The notes: generated from the letters alone by a model not told the origin. Counted from the stretch's first letter, positions 42,438 through 53,380 are shown. The stretch is 64,000 nucleotides of DNA from Anaeromyxobacter oryzae (GCF_023169945.1 NZ_AP025591.1:6494501-6558500), one strand, 5' to 3'. Made by a program: numbers and translations.

Positions 42438-44402
42438 CTAGACGCCACCGAGGTACGTGTAGCCCTTCATCACCGACTCGTAGAAGTCCTGGAGCGACAC
42501 GCCCTCCTTCGGGCGGATCGCGCCTTCCTTCACCTTCTGGTCGAGCGCGGTCTTCACGCGCCGGAAGAGGTCGGCGGGCTCGTACTGCACGCGCGAGAGG
42601 ACCTTCTCGATCGTGTCTCCCGGGATGACCTCCTCGATGTAGAAGTCCTCCGGATCCTCGTCGTCCACGAACACGTGGATCTCGTTCACGCGCCCGAACA
42701 GGTTGTGCATGTCGCCCATGATGTCCTGGTAGGCGCCGGTCATGAACATGCCGAGGTAGTACGGCTCGCCGGGCCGGAGGGCGTGCAGCGAGAGCGTCTC
42801 GTCGACCCCGTCGCCCTCGATGAACCGGTCGATCTTCCCGTCCGAGTCGCAGGTGATGTCGACGATGGTCGTGTCGCGGGTCGGCGCCTCACCCATCCGG
42901 TGGACCGGGACGATCGGGAAGAGCTGATCGAAGGCCCAGTGATCCGGCGCGCTCTGGAACAGCGAGAAGTTCGCCATGTACTGGTCGGCGATCTTGTCGC
43001 CGAGGTCCTTCGTCTCGCGGGGGAGCCGCTTCTTCCCGCGGTTCAGGTCGGCGATCCCGCGCACGAGCTTCCAGAAGAGGCTCTCCACCACCGCTCGCTC
43101 CTCGAGGCCGAGGATGCCGAGCTTGAACATCTGGAGCGCCTCCTCCTTCTTCGCCGCCGCGTCGTGGTACGCCTCGGCCCGGTTCCGCGGGGTCATCGAC
43201 GCCACGATCTCGCGCATCTCGCGGACGACCTTGGGCTCGTTCGGCTGCGGGATCGACGCCTGCGCGATCTCCTCGACCGAGCCGATCTCGATCTGGCCGA
43301 ACACGTTCATGATGATGCAGGAGTGGTGGGCGGTGACGGCGCGCCCGGACTCCGAGACGATGTGCGGCTCGGGGACGCCCTCGTTCATGCAGACGCGCTG
43401 CACGTTGTAGACGATGTCGCCGACGTACTCGTCCATCGTGTAGTTGACCGACGACGTGTAGCCGTTCGAGTGCGTGCCCACGTAGTCGACGCCGAGGCCG
43501 CCGCCCACGTCGAAGTACTCGATGGGGAGCCCCATCTTCCGGAGCTTCGCGTAGACCCGCGCGCCCTCGTTCACCGCGTCCTTCACCACCCGGATCTCGG
43601 TGAGCTGCGACCCCACGTGGAAGTGGAGGAGCTTCGCGCAGTGCTCCTTCCGCGCCTCCTTGAGGATCCGGACCGCGTGGATGAGCTCCGGGACGGTGAG
43701 GCCGAACTTGGCGAAGTCGCCGGAGGAGCCCTCCCACTTCCCGGTGCCCCGGGTCGTGAGCTTCGAGCGGAGCCCGATCATGGGCTCCACGCCCAGCTCG
43801 TCGGCGAGCCGCAGCAGGTGCGGCAGCTCGGAGAGCTTCTCGATGACGACGATCACCTTCCGGCCGAGCTTCCGGCCGAGCAGGGCGAGGCGCAGGAACT
43901 CCTCGTCCTTGTACCCGTTGCAGATGGTGAGCGCCTCGGGGTCGGCGTTCATGCCGAGGACCACCAGCAGCTCGCCCTTGGAGCCTGCCTCGAGGCCGTA
44001 GTGGTACGGCGCGCCGGCGTCGAGGATCTCCTCGACGACCTCGCGCATCTGGTTCACCTTGACCGGGAAGACGCCGTAATAGCGGGCGCCGTAGCTCATC
44101 TCGGCGATCGCCTTCCCGAACGCCTCGTTGATCTGCTTCACGCGGGCGCGGAGCACGTCCTGGAAGCGCACGACGCACGGGAATCCGATGTTCCGCTCCC
44201 GGATGTCCTCGACCACGTCCATGAGGTCGATCACCGGACCCGGCTGGCCCATCGGGTGGACGACCACGTGCCCCTTCTCGTTCACCGAGAAGAAGCCGGC
44301 GCCCCAGCCGCTCAGGTTGTAGTACTGCGCCGCCCGATCGATGGACCAGTCCGCGGGGGCCATCGCCGTCGTCGCGTCGCTGCGCTGCTCGGGGATGCTC
44401 AT
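42438..44402 (-). CDS. speA: biosynthetic arginine decarboxylase SpeA
   Basis: A 654-residue PLP enzyme making agmatine for polyamine synthesis. The PLP-lysine region is YYGVFPVKVNQ, with the fold-III alanine-racemase barrel behind it (LHFHVGSQLTEI, YFDVGGGLGVDY) and the C-terminal region with ESGRAVTAHHS and CDSDGKIDRFI. Length is that of biosynthetic ADC. ATG 44402 follows TAGATC by ten bases with no Shine-Dalgarno sequence; a Met 13 codons later is an alternative. Divergent from the ABC exporter gene, 89 bases apart. speB is not nearby. Confidence 0.96.
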   Translation of the reverse strand: MSIPEQRSDATTAMAPADWSIDRAAQYYNLSGWGAGFFSVNEKGHVVVHPMGQPGPVIDLMDVVEDIRERNIGFPCVVRFQDVLRARVKQINEAFGKAIAEMSYGARYYGVFPVKVNQMREVVEEILDAGAPYHYGLEAGSKGELLVVLGMNADPEALTICNGYKDEEFLRLALLGRKLGRKVIVVIEKLSELPHLLRLADELGVEPMIGLRSKLTTRGTGKWEGSSGDFAKFGLTVPELIHAVRILKEARKEHCAKLLHFHVGSQLTEIRVVKDAVNEGARVYAKLRKMGLPIEYFDVGGGLGVDYVGTHSNGYTSSVNYTMDEYVGDIVYNVQRVCMNEGVPEPHIVSESGRAVTAHHSCIIMNVFGQIEIGSVEEIAQASIPQPNEPKVVREMREIVASMTPRNRAEAYHDAAAKKEEALQMFKLGILGLEERAVVESLFWKLVRGIADLNRGKKRLPRETKDLGDKIADQYMANFSLFQSAPDHWAFDQLFPIVPVHRMGEAPTRDTTIVDITCDSDGKIDRFIEGDGVDETLSLHALRPGEPYYLGMFMTGAYQDIMGDMHNLFGRVNEIHVFVDDEDPEDFYIEEVIPGDTIEKVLSRVQYEPADLFRRVKTALDQKVKEGAIRPKEGVSLQDFYESVMKGYTYLGGV

Positions 44403-44491
44403 GTCGCGTGCTGATCTACGACACCGCGGCCGAGAAATCGAGAGCACCGCCGTCGACTTCCGCGGCAGGGTCCGTTAGGAGTTCTGGCGCG

Positions 44492-46359
<1,868 letters not shown>

Positions 46360-46360
<1 letters not shown>

Positions 46361-46938
46361 TGCGCGGGGTCGAGCAGATCCCCTGGCTCTACGATCTGGG
46401 CCTCGCGTGGTCCGAGGCGCTCGGGTTCCGTCGCTGGCGGACCTGGCTCGCCGCCGGCGCGCGGGGGCTGACCCTGGACCTCGGCACCGGCACCGGGCGC
46501 AACCTGCGGCACCTCCCGCCCGGCGCGCGGGCGATCGCCGTCGACCCGCACCGGGCGAACCTGGCCCGGGCCCGGACCCGGGGGCCCGGCGTGCCGCTCG
46601 TGCTCGCGCGCGCCGAGGCCCTCCCGTTCCGGGACGGCGCCTTCGACAGCGCGCTGTGCGGGCTCGTGCTCTGCAGCGTCGAGGACCCGGCGCTCGCGCT
46701 CGGCGAGCTCCGGCGCGTCCTCCGCCCCGGCGGCGCCGTCCGGCTCGTCGAGCACGTCCGCTCGCCGGGGCTCGCCGGCCGGCTCCAGGACCTCGTGCAG
46801 CCTGCCTGGACCCGGTTCACCGGCGGTTGCCATCCGAACCGCGAGACGGAGCGCACCGTCAGGGCGGCTGGGTTCCGGATCGATGCGGCGTCTCGCCGCA
46901 CACACCGGACCCTGCGCCGCCTCGAAATGCGCCGCTGA
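46360..46938 (+). CDS. SAM-dependent methyltransferase (UbiE/PmtA-like)
   Basis: A 192-residue Methyltransf_11 protein: motif I LTLDLGTGTGRNL, acidic tip VDPHR, ARAEALPFRDGAFDSALCGLVLC and LRPGGAVRLVEHVRSPG. The last motif, with the WTRFTGGCHPNRET that follows, is typical of small methyltransferases that act on lipids, such as phosphatidylethanolamine or quinone precursors. ATG 46360 shares the last base of the exporter's stop codon (TGATG), so the two are co-translated and may share a substrate pathway. Confidence 0.82.
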
Positions 46939-47027
46939 CGGCGGCCAACTTCACCCTTGCGGGGCGCGCGTGACGTGGCATCCTCCCGCCGCGCAATTCC
47001 GCGCACCTCATCTTCGAGGGGAACCGC

Positions 47028-47852
47028 GTGAATCCGAACCGCCTCGTCCGGACCGTGTCGCTTGCTCTCGCCGCGCTCTGCCTCCCCGCCGCGCTGCCCG
47101 CGCGCGCCGCGGAAGGGCACGGCGGCGGCGCCGGCACGGTCTACCCGAAGGACGACTATCCCTACGCCGAGCTGGTGAAGCGGCCGCTGACGCTGTCCGC
47201 CGGGATCATCCAGCTCGACGTCCCGGTCGAGAGCAACCTGTCGAAGGACGAGGTGGGGAAGCCGTGGTCGATCCCCCTGTCGCTCGACTTCGGCCTCTCC
47301 GACGATCTCACGATCGGCGTCTTCCACCAGACGGGCCTCTGCTTCGCCGGCACGTCCAACGGCTGCGAGCGCGTCTACGACGACCTCGGCGCCCGCGCCA
47401 CCCTCGGCATCCTCCGCGATCCGGGCGGCCAGCTCGCGCTCCGCGCCGCGGTCCTGGCGCAGAGCCTGAAGGACAGCCTCTACGCGGGCTCCATCGGCGC
47501 CGCCTACAAGCGCACGCTCGGGAACCTCGCCCTCGTGCTCGGCGTCGACTACGTCGCGTCGCTCACGAAGCGCGACGAGCGCTCCGTGAAGGACGAGCTC
47601 GCCGGCGACGCCGAGCTCCAGCTCCAGATCGCCGAGGGCCTCGCAGCGTTCGGGCGCATCGGCTACACGAAGTTCCTCGGCGAGGCGGCGGGCGTCGACC
47701 TCGGCTACTGGGTGCCGGTCGGCTTCGGTGTCGAGTTCGAGCCGGTCTCCCGCCTCGACGTCGGCGTGGACTTCACGTTCGACAACCTGCTCGGCAAGGA
47801 CGGCACCGCCGACGAGCGCAGCGGCCGCGTGTTCGTGCGGCTGTTCCTCTAG
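47028..47852 (+). CDS. outer-membrane beta-barrel protein
   Basis: A 274-residue exported protein. Signal peptide about 1-27 (ends PARAAE), then alternating strands with aromatic ends (GLSDDLTIGVFH, ARATLGILRD, SIGAAYKRTLGNLALVLGVDYV) and a C-terminal Leu (VFVRLFL), as expected for a barrel recognised by BAM. Two cysteines (LCFAGTSNGC) sit in an outer loop. GTG 47028 has GAGGGG upstream. No specific family recognised; a channel or a surface protein is possible. Confidence 0.72.
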   Translation: MNPNRLVRTVSLALAALCLPAALPARAAEGHGGGAGTVYPKDDYPYAELVKRPLTLSAGIIQLDVPVESNLSKDEVGKPWSIPLSLDFGLSDDLTIGVFHQTGLCFAGTSNGCERVYDDLGARATLGILRDPGGQLALRAAVLAQSLKDSLYAGSIGAAYKRTLGNLALVLGVDYVASLTKRDERSVKDELAGDAELQLQIAEGLAAFGRIGYTKFLGEAAGVDLGYWVPVGFGVEFEPVSRLDVGVDFTFDNLLGKDGTADERSGRVFVRLFL

Positions 47853-47860
47853 TGGCGGTC

Positions 47861-47902
47861 CCACCCCGGCTCCCTGCGCGGTCGGGCGGGGAGCCGCGGT
47901 GG
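47861..47902 (+). terminator. terminator-like hairpin
   Basis: 14-bp stem with one mismatch (arms 47861-47874 and 47889-47902) just after the outer-membrane gene. The remaining bases to 48035 show one more small hairpin and nothing else. Confidence 0.5.
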
Positions 47903-48035
47903 TCCTTCCCGGGACCGGTGGCGCGGCGGCTCCTCTCCGTGCCCTCGCTCCGCGCACGCCGCGCCACCCGCGGCAGACCGACCGCGAGTCCGGCGCTGTC
48001 CCGCGGTGCCGGCACGGGTTAACGTCGAGGCGCCA

Positions 48036-49463
48036 GTGTCCCGGTCGCACGTCCCGCTCGTCGCACTCCTCCTCGCCCTCGCGGCCCCGACCGTCCCGCT
48101 CGCCGCAGGCGCGCCGGACGATTCCGCGCCGCAGGCCGGGAGTGGCGACGCGACGCCGGCCGGCGCCACGCCATCCACGGAAGGGGCGCCTGCAGAGAAG
48201 CCGCCCGCGTTCACGCCGCCCGCATTCCTCCCCGAGGCGGCCGCCCCGGCTCCGCCGCCCCCCGCGCTCGCACCGCCGGCGCCCGGCGGAACGAGCGCCG
48301 GCGAGGAGCCTTCGGAGCTGCAGACGCCTTTCCCCGAGGAGCCGCCCGCGTTCGTTCCGCCGGCATTCACCCCCGGGGCGGCCGCCCCGGCTCCGCCACC
48401 CCCCGCGCTCGCGCCGCCGGCGCGCAGCAAGGCGACCGCCGAGGAGAAGCCCGCCTCGAAGCTGCAGACGCCTCCTCCCGAGTCGCAGCCCGCGGCCGCG
48501 GGGCCGCCGTCGCCGTTCGCGCCGGAGGACACCTGGTGGGACGTCGGCCACGCGTTCCTCGAGGCGAAGATGTTCGCGCCGGTGTTCGGGTTCGATCGGT
48601 TCTTCTCCGACGAGCGCGAGCTCGAGCTCGAGCGCTCCCGGTCCTTCCTCCGGTTCCGGAGCGAGGTCCGGTTCAGGGAGGACGGCGCGCCCGTCTTCGG
48701 CGTGAGCCTCCGCGCCGACCTGCGGCTTCCAGGGCTGGCCCACTGGCTCGACCGCTTCCGCCTCGTCATCGCGCGCGAGAGCGAGGACACCAGCAGCACG
48801 CTCTTCCCGAACGACCCGACCGCGACCCCGCTCCGGCCCGGGTCCGGCCGCGGCGACGCGGAGCTCCGGTACGGGCTGTGGGACGGCCTCCTCTCGCACC
48901 TCGACCTCGGCGCGGGCGTCCTCATGGAGCTGCCGCCCGGCGTCTTCACCCGGCTGCGGTACCGGACGGCCGTGCCCGTGAGCGACTGGGTCCTGATGCG
49001 GTTCGCGGGCGCCGGGTTCTGGCGCACCGACACCCTGTTCGGCACGTCCGGGGCGTTCGAGCTGGTGCGGCCGCTCGGTCCGGTCTCCTTGGCGCGTGTC
49101 GGCACGAGCGCCGAGCTGAGCCAGCGGAGCCTCGGGATCGAGTGGGCGTCCGACCTCTCGTTCGTGCGCACGATCGGGCCGCGCCGCGCGATCTCCGTGG
49201 GCGCCGGCATGGAGGGCGCGACCCGCTCGCCGGTCGGCGTGGACCGGTACCGCGTCTACACCCGCCTCCGGCGGGAGGTCTGGCGTCGCTGGATCTTCGC
49301 GGAGATCGAGCCCGAGATCGGCTGGCCGTGGGACCCGATCGAGAAGCGTCGCCGCGTCATCGCGGCGACGCTCCGCCTCGAGGTCCAGTTCCAGGGCAGG
49401 GAGCGTTCGGAGACGCCCGACCAGACGCTCTGGGACCCCGTGAACTCGTCGCTCCTCGAGTAG
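48036..49463 (+). CDS. exported Pro-rich protein with C-terminal barrel-like domain
   Basis: A 475-residue secreted protein. GTG 48036 follows GAGG by five bases and gives a clean signal peptide (LVALLLALAAPTVPLAAG). Residues about 56-150 are a Pro/Ala-rich, low-complexity region made of two 47-residue repeats (PPAFTPPAF..., APAPPPPALAPPA). From about residue 165 the chain changes to beta-strand-rich sequence (FLRFRSEVRFREDGAP, LRADLRLPGL, LVIARESEDT, RRWIFAEIEPEIGWPW) that looks like an outer-membrane barrel. The Pro-rich part could reach across the periplasm. No family recognised. Confidence 0.72.
   Translation: MSRSHVPLVALLLALAAPTVPLAAGAPDDSAPQAGSGDATPAGATPSTEGAPAEKPPAFTPPAFLPEAAAPAPPPPALAPPAPGGTSAGEEPSELQTPFPEEPPAFVPPAFTPGAAAPAPPPPALAPPARSKATAEEKPASKLQTPPPESQPAAAGPPSPFAPEDTWWDVGHAFLEAKMFAPVFGFDRFFSDERELELERSRSFLRFRSEVRFREDGAPVFGVSLRADLRLPGLAHWLDRFRLVIARESEDTSSTLFPNDPTATPLRPGSGRGDAELRYGLWDGLLSHLDLGAGVLMELPPGVFTRLRYRTAVPVSDWVLMRFAGAGFWRTDTLFGTSGAFELVRPLGPVSLARVGTSAELSQRSLGIEWASDLSFVRTIGPRRAISVGAGMEGATRSPVGVDRYRVYTRLRREVWRRWIFAEIEPEIGWPWDPIEKRRRVIAATLRLEVQFQGRERSETPDQTLWDPVNSSLLE
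48201..48482 (+). repeat. two tandem 141-base repeats coding a Pro-rich linker
   Basis: Copies 48201-48341 and 48342-48482, both beginning CCGCCCGCGTTC and both containing the same Pro-rich block. Period 141 bases keeps the frame. Confidence 0.8.
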
Positions 49464-49570
49464 CCCGGGCGCGTCGCCGAGCGGGCCGGCGCGGCTGGTT
49501 CCGGGCCGGGGCGCCGCGCGGGAGGGGGGGGCGCGTGGCCCCCGGCGCGGCGGTCGGGTACGATCCTCTC

Positions 49571-51055
49571 ATGCGGTCGCCGCCCCTCGCGTGCGCCGTG
49601 CTCGCCGCGCTGCTCGCCGCCTGCGCCGCGCCGTCCGCGTTTCGCTGCCCCGCGCAGGGCGGACCGCCGTGGCGCGAGCTCTCCACCGACCACCTCGTCC
49701 TCCGCACCGACCTCCCCGCCCGCGAGGCGTCGGCGCTCGCGGGCCGGCTCGAGCGCATGCGCGTCGCGGTCGGCGCAGCGCTGTTCGAGGGCGCGCCGCC
49801 CGCGCCCGGCCAGGTCGAGGTCATCGCGTTCCGGACCGCGGAGGAGTACCGGCCCTTCGCGCCGGAGGGCGCCGCAGGCTACTACCTCCGGTACGCCGGC
49901 GGACCGCCGCGCATCGTGCTCTCGGGCGCGCTCCAGCCGTGGCAGCGCGCGCTGCTCGCCCATGAGCTGACCCACCACTTCCTCGCGAGCGTGTTCCACC
50001 GGCAGCCGCGCTGGCTCGCGGAAGGGCTCGCCGTCTACATGGAATCGCTCGGCGACGACGCACCGGGCAGCGCCGCCGTCACCGTGGGCGCTCCGCCGCC
50101 GGCGCGGCTCGACCGGGCGCGCACCCGCCCCGTTCCGGTCCGCGAGCTGCTCGCCTGGGACGGCGGCCCCGGCCTCCGCCCCGCGCTGGACTACTACGCC
50201 GCGAGCTGGGTCCTCGTGCACTGGCTCGCCCACCGGCGCCCGGCGGCGTTCGCGGAGCTCCAGCGGCGGCTCGCGGCCGGCGCGGAGCCCGCCGCGGCGT
50301 GGCGCGCGGCGCTCCCGGAGCACGACCCGGACGTCCCCGGCGCGCTCGAGGCGCTCGACGACGTGCTCGCCGAGTACGTCCGCGCGCCGATCGAGACCCA
50401 GCGGCGCATGGTCGAGGTGCCGATCGCCGTCGGGTACTTCGAGCGGCCGGTGCCGCCTGCGGAGATCCACGCCATCCGCCTCGTGCTCTGGCAGCACGGT
50501 CCGGACAAGGGTCGCGCCGCGCTCGAGCGGGAGGTGGCGGAGGCGCTCGGTGAGGACGCGGCTCACCCCATCGCGCTCCAGTTCCGGGCCGCGCTCGACG
50601 GGACCGACCCCGCCCCGCTCGCTCGCGCCGCCGTGGCGGCGCACCCCGACGACCCGCGCGCGTGGACGTTCCTCGCGACGGCGCTCCCCTCGCCGGACGA
50701 CGCCGCGGCCCGCGAGGCGGCGTACCGGCGCGCGGCGGAGCTCGCGCCCCGGAACGCCGCGGCGGTCCACAACCTCGCCGCGGAGCTCCTCGCGCAGGGG
50801 CGGTCCGGCGAGGCCCTGCCGCACGCGCGGCGCGCGGTGAAGCTCGCCCCGTGGAGCCCGCCCGTGCTCGCGGCCTACGCGGCGGTGCTCTCGGACCTCG
50901 GGCAGTGCGCCGCCGCGCTGGCGGCGCAGCGCCGGGCGATGGAGGCGCTGCCCGAGCGGGCGAGCGCCGAGAGCCGCGCGGAGCTCGCGGCCGGGCTCGG
51001 CGCGTACAAGGCGCAGTGCCGGACCGGGCTGCGCGCGGCCGGCGGGGCGCCGTGA
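49571..51055 (+). CDS. lipoprotein with gluzincin-like peptidase domain and TPR repeats
   Basis: A 494-residue lipoprotein (lipobox AAC, Cys18). The middle carries LLAHELTHHFLASVF followed by WLAEGLAVYME, i.e. HExxH and, 15 residues on, a Glu in EGLA, the pattern of DUF1570/M1-like gluzincins. C-terminal residues about 360-485 are TPR-type helices (AAYRRAAELAPRNAAAVHNLAAELLAQG, ALPHARRAVKLAPWSP). ATG 49571 has TACGAT six bases before it and no Shine-Dalgarno sequence. Likely an outer-membrane protease or a scaffold; activity is unproven. Confidence 0.75.
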   Translation: MRSPPLACAVLAALLAACAAPSAFRCPAQGGPPWRELSTDHLVLRTDLPAREASALAGRLERMRVAVGAALFEGAPPAPGQVEVIAFRTAEEYRPFAPEGAAGYYLRYAGGPPRIVLSGALQPWQRALLAHELTHHFLASVFHRQPRWLAEGLAVYMESLGDDAPGSAAVTVGAPPPARLDRARTRPVPVRELLAWDGGPGLRPALDYYAASWVLVHWLAHRRPAAFAELQRRLAAGAEPAAAWRAALPEHDPDVPGALEALDDVLAEYVRAPIETQRRMVEVPIAVGYFERPVPPAEIHAIRLVLWQHGPDKGRAALEREVAEALGEDAAHPIALQFRAALDGTDPAPLARAAVAAHPDDPRAWTFLATALPSPDDAAAREAAYRRAAELAPRNAAAVHNLAAELLAQGRSGEALPHARRAVKLAPWSPPVLAAYAAVLSDLGQCAAALAAQRRAMEALPERASAESRAELAAGLGAYKAQCRTGLRAAGGAP

Positions 51056-51068
51056 GGGCGGGGGGGCG

Positions 51069-52046
51069 TCAGCGCCGGGCGCGCGGCGGCGCGGCCCGGA
51101 GCACCGCGAGCGCCCGCGCGAGGTCACCGGGGACCGGGGCCTCGCACACGACCCGCCGCCCCGTCCGCGGGTGATCGAACGCGAGACGCGCGGCGTGGAG
51201 CGCCTGCCGGCCGACCGCCTCGGCGGCGCGCCGCGCCGGGTCGTCGGCCGGGAGCCGCGCCTCCCGGCGCGTCCCGCCGTAGGTGGCGTCGCCGAGGAGC
51301 GGGTGGCCCGCCTCCGCCAGGTGGACGCGGATCTGGTGCGTCCGGCCGGTGTGCAGCGTGACCTCGGCGAGCGTCGCCGCGTCGCCGAAGCGCTCGAGGG
51401 CCCGCCACTCCGTGACGGCGCGGCGCCCGGCCTTCACCCGGCTGGTGTAGCGGGTGCGGTCGCGCGGGTGGCGGCCGTACGGCGTGTCGAGCCGCCCGGC
51501 GGGCGCGAGCGCGCCGTGGCAGAGCGCGAGGTACGTCTTCTCGACGGTCCGCCCCTTCCACTGCGCCTGCAGCGACGCGAGCGCCGCCTCGGTCTTCGCC
51601 ACGACCAGGCAGCCGGAGGTGTCCTTGTCGAGGCGGTGGACGAGGCCGAGCCGCGGGACCTCCGCCGCCGCGGCCCCGGCCGTCCCGAAGCGGAACAGGA
51701 GCGCGTTCACGACGGTGGAGTGCGGCGAGCCGCGCGCGGGGTGCACCACCATCCCGGCCGCCTTGTCGAGCACGAGGACGTCCGCGTCGTCGTACAGCAC
51801 CGCGAGCGGCAGGTCCTGCGCGAGGAGCCCGGACGGCTCGGGAGGCGGCAGCTCGACCTCGATCGCCTCGCCGCCGCGGAGCCTCGCCGACGCCTTCGCG
51901 GCCCGGCCCGCCACCGTGACGCGCCCGTCCTCGACGAGGCGCTGAACCCGCGCGCGAGAGAGCTCGGGCGCGAGGCGCGCGAGCGCCACGTCGAGACGCG
52001 TGCCGGCGAGATCGGGGGGGGCGACGAAGGCGCGGCGCTCGGACAG
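51069..52046 (-). CDS. rluD: 23S rRNA pseudouridine synthase RluD-like, probable CTG start
   Basis: S4 domain plus pseudouridine-synthase domain; RluD modifies U1911, U1915 and U1917 of 23S rRNA. The catalytic Asp is in VHRLDKDTSGCLVVA, and LDKAAGMVVHPARGS and HTGRTHQIRVHLA are present. The only ATG/GTG/TTG start in frame (GTG 51989) would cut into the S4 domain and lose the TRLD stretch before it. A CTG at 52046 has GGAGG five bases upstream and restores 19 residues (LSERRAFVAPPDLAGTRLD); a TAG nine codons further up excludes longer forms. I therefore use CTG, with 51989 as the alternative. Confidence 0.8.
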   Translation of the reverse strand: MSERRAFVAPPDLAGTRLDVALARLAPELSRARVQRLVEDGRVTVAGRAAKASARLRGGEAIEVELPPPEPSGLLAQDLPLAVLYDDADVLVLDKAAGMVVHPARGSPHSTVVNALLFRFGTAGAAAAEVPRLGLVHRLDKDTSGCLVVAKTEAALASLQAQWKGRTVEKTYLALCHGALAPAGRLDTPYGRHPRDRTRYTSRVKAGRRAVTEWRALERFGDAATLAEVTLHTGRTHQIRVHLAEAGHPLLGDATYGGTRREARLPADDPARRAAEAVGRQALHAARLAFDHPRTGRRVVCEAPVPGDLARALAVLRAAPPRARR

Positions 52047-52070
52047 GGCCGCCTCCTCGAGGAGCGGCGG

Positions 52071-52337
52071 CTACCAGATCCGGGACTTCACGTGACCTTT
52101 GGACCGGAGGATCACGTCCACGATGGCGCGATCGTAGAAGTTGGTCCGCGAGTACAGCTCCGGCGAGACGCGCGACCGGTAGAGCTCGCGCCCTTCCTCG
52201 AGCTCCTCCTTGAGGGAGTCGAAGAAGTTGTCCTGCTCGATACCCCGGACGATCTTCTCCTCGTTGTAGAGGGACACGTCGGAGCAGATCGCCCGCGCCA
52301 GGCGCGTCGCGGCCTCGGGTGTATCGATGAGCGGCAT
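52071..52337 (-). CDS. 88-residue conserved-looking protein, function unknown
   Basis: A short, mostly helical protein: N-terminal MPLIDTPEAATRLARAICSDV, then acidic NEEKIVRGIEQDNFFDSLKEELEEGRELYR and YSRTNFYDRAIVDVILRSKGHVKSRIW with a Trp end. One Cys. It has its own excellent promoter (TTGACC-N17-TAGGAT) ending nine bases before ATG 52337, so a short leader. rluD follows after 24 bases, in the same transcription unit. I do not recognise the family. Confidence 0.75.
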   Translation of the reverse strand: MPLIDTPEAATRLARAICSDVSLYNEEKIVRGIEQDNFFDSLKEELEEGRELYRSRVSPELYSRTNFYDRAIVDVILRSKGHVKSRIW

Positions 52338-52346
52338 ACGGCGCGA

Positions 52347-52375
52347 ATCCTACGGCGGGACGTGCGCTCGGTCAA
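52347..52375 (-). promoter_or_regulatory. promoter of the 88-residue gene and rluD
   Basis: Minus strand: TTGACC (52375-52370), exactly 17 bases, TAGGAT (52352-52347). Best -35/-10 match among the protein genes in the window. Confidence 0.75.
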
Positions 52376-52411
52376 TGAACCGGCCGGCCGGACCCGCTCA
52401 CCGGCCGTTCA
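52376..52411 (-). terminator. hairpin after the DnaJ-HTH gene
   Basis: TGAACCGGCCGG and CCGGCCGTTCA can pair with one bulged base; the right arm includes the gene's stop codon. Stands between the gene end and the next promoter. Confidence 0.4.
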
Positions 52412-53380
52412 CCGTGGCTTCGGCGGGGAGCCCTGCACCGCGGTGCCGGCCGCGAACCGCTCCAGGTACGAGCGGGCGACCTTCTGGCCGTCGAGCCGCA
52501 GCTCGCGCGCGAGGGAGAGCAGGATGCCGCGGAGGTACACCGGCGCGGGCAGCGCCGAGTACCGGTCGGACTCGATGTTCTCGATGTGGTGCCGCGTGAC
52601 CTTGGTGCGCTCGGAGAGCTGCTGGAGCGTGATGCCGCGGGCCTCGCGGAGCTGCCGGAGGACCTCCCCGGTCCAGGCCGTTGCGTCCGCCGGGACCGGC
52701 GGCGCCGGCGGTGCGGGCGGCGGCACCATCGGGACCGGTGTCGAGGTCGGTGCCGCGGGTGCAGGGGCGGCCACGGGCTGGGCGGCCACGGGCTGGGCGG
52801 CCGCCGCGGGCGGAGCGGCCGCGGGCGGGACGACGGCCGGGGGAACGACGGGCGCCGGAGTGGCGGCCGGGGCCATCACCTCGCGGCTGAGCAGGATCGG
52901 CCGGACGGGCGCCGGCGCCGGTGCGGGCTCCGCCGGCGGCGGGGCGGCGGCGGGGGGCGGCGGCTCGGGCACCGCCGCTTCCGCGGCGATCTCCTCCTCG
53001 CCCTCCCCTTCGCCCTCGTCCTCCTCGTCCACATCGTCCTCGTCGGGCAGCGGCTTCCGCGCCGGGATGACGGGCGGCAGCTCGCCCCAGGGCGGCTGGG
53101 CGGTGGCGCCGTTCGCGGCCGCCCGGACCTCGCCGCGATTCCGGGTGAGGTCGTCGTCGTAGCGGCGGCGCGCGGCAGGATCGAGCAAGGTCGCGCGCGC
53201 CTCCTCGATGCGCCGCCCGAGCAGCTCCGCCTCGTCGGACGACATGAGCGTGTACGTGGCGAGGGACCCCGGACCGTAGAGCGCCTGCGCGCGATCGACC
53301 GCGGCAGCGATCGCCGCGGGGCTCGCGTCGGGTGGAACCTCGAGGATCTCGTAGAGCGTCTGGTCGGCGAGCCGCTTCAC
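52409..53380 (-). CDS. DnaJ-like/RodZ-type HTH fusion protein
   Basis: A 323-residue three-part protein. Residues 1-80 resemble a J domain (LYEILEVPPDASPAAI, PAARRRYDDDL) but lack the HPD motif needed to activate Hsp70. Next comes an acidic stretch and a long Pro/Ala-rich linker (about 115-225). Residues about 235-305 form a RodZ-type helix-turn-helix (LRQLREARGITLQQLSERTKV, HIENIESDRYSALPAPVYLRGIL). Unlike RodZ there is no membrane segment or periplasmic domain. GTG 53380 overlaps the MinD-like stop (GTGA). It may link a partner or DNA to the ATPase encoded upstream. Confidence 0.82.
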   Translation of the reverse strand: MKRLADQTLYEILEVPPDASPAAIAAAVDRAQALYGPGSLATYTLMSSDEAELLGRRIEEARATLLDPAARRRYDDDLTRNRGEVRAAANGATAQPPWGELPPVIPARKPLPDEDDVDEEDEGEGEGEEEIAAEAAVPEPPPPAAAPPPAEPAPAPAPVRPILLSREVMAPAATPAPVVPPAVVPPAAAPPAAAAQPVAAQPVAAPAPAAPTSTPVPMVPPPAPPAPPVPADATAWTGEVLRQLREARGITLQQLSERTKVTRHHIENIESDRYSALPAPVYLRGILLSLARELRLDGQKVARSYLERFAAGTAVQGSPPKPR

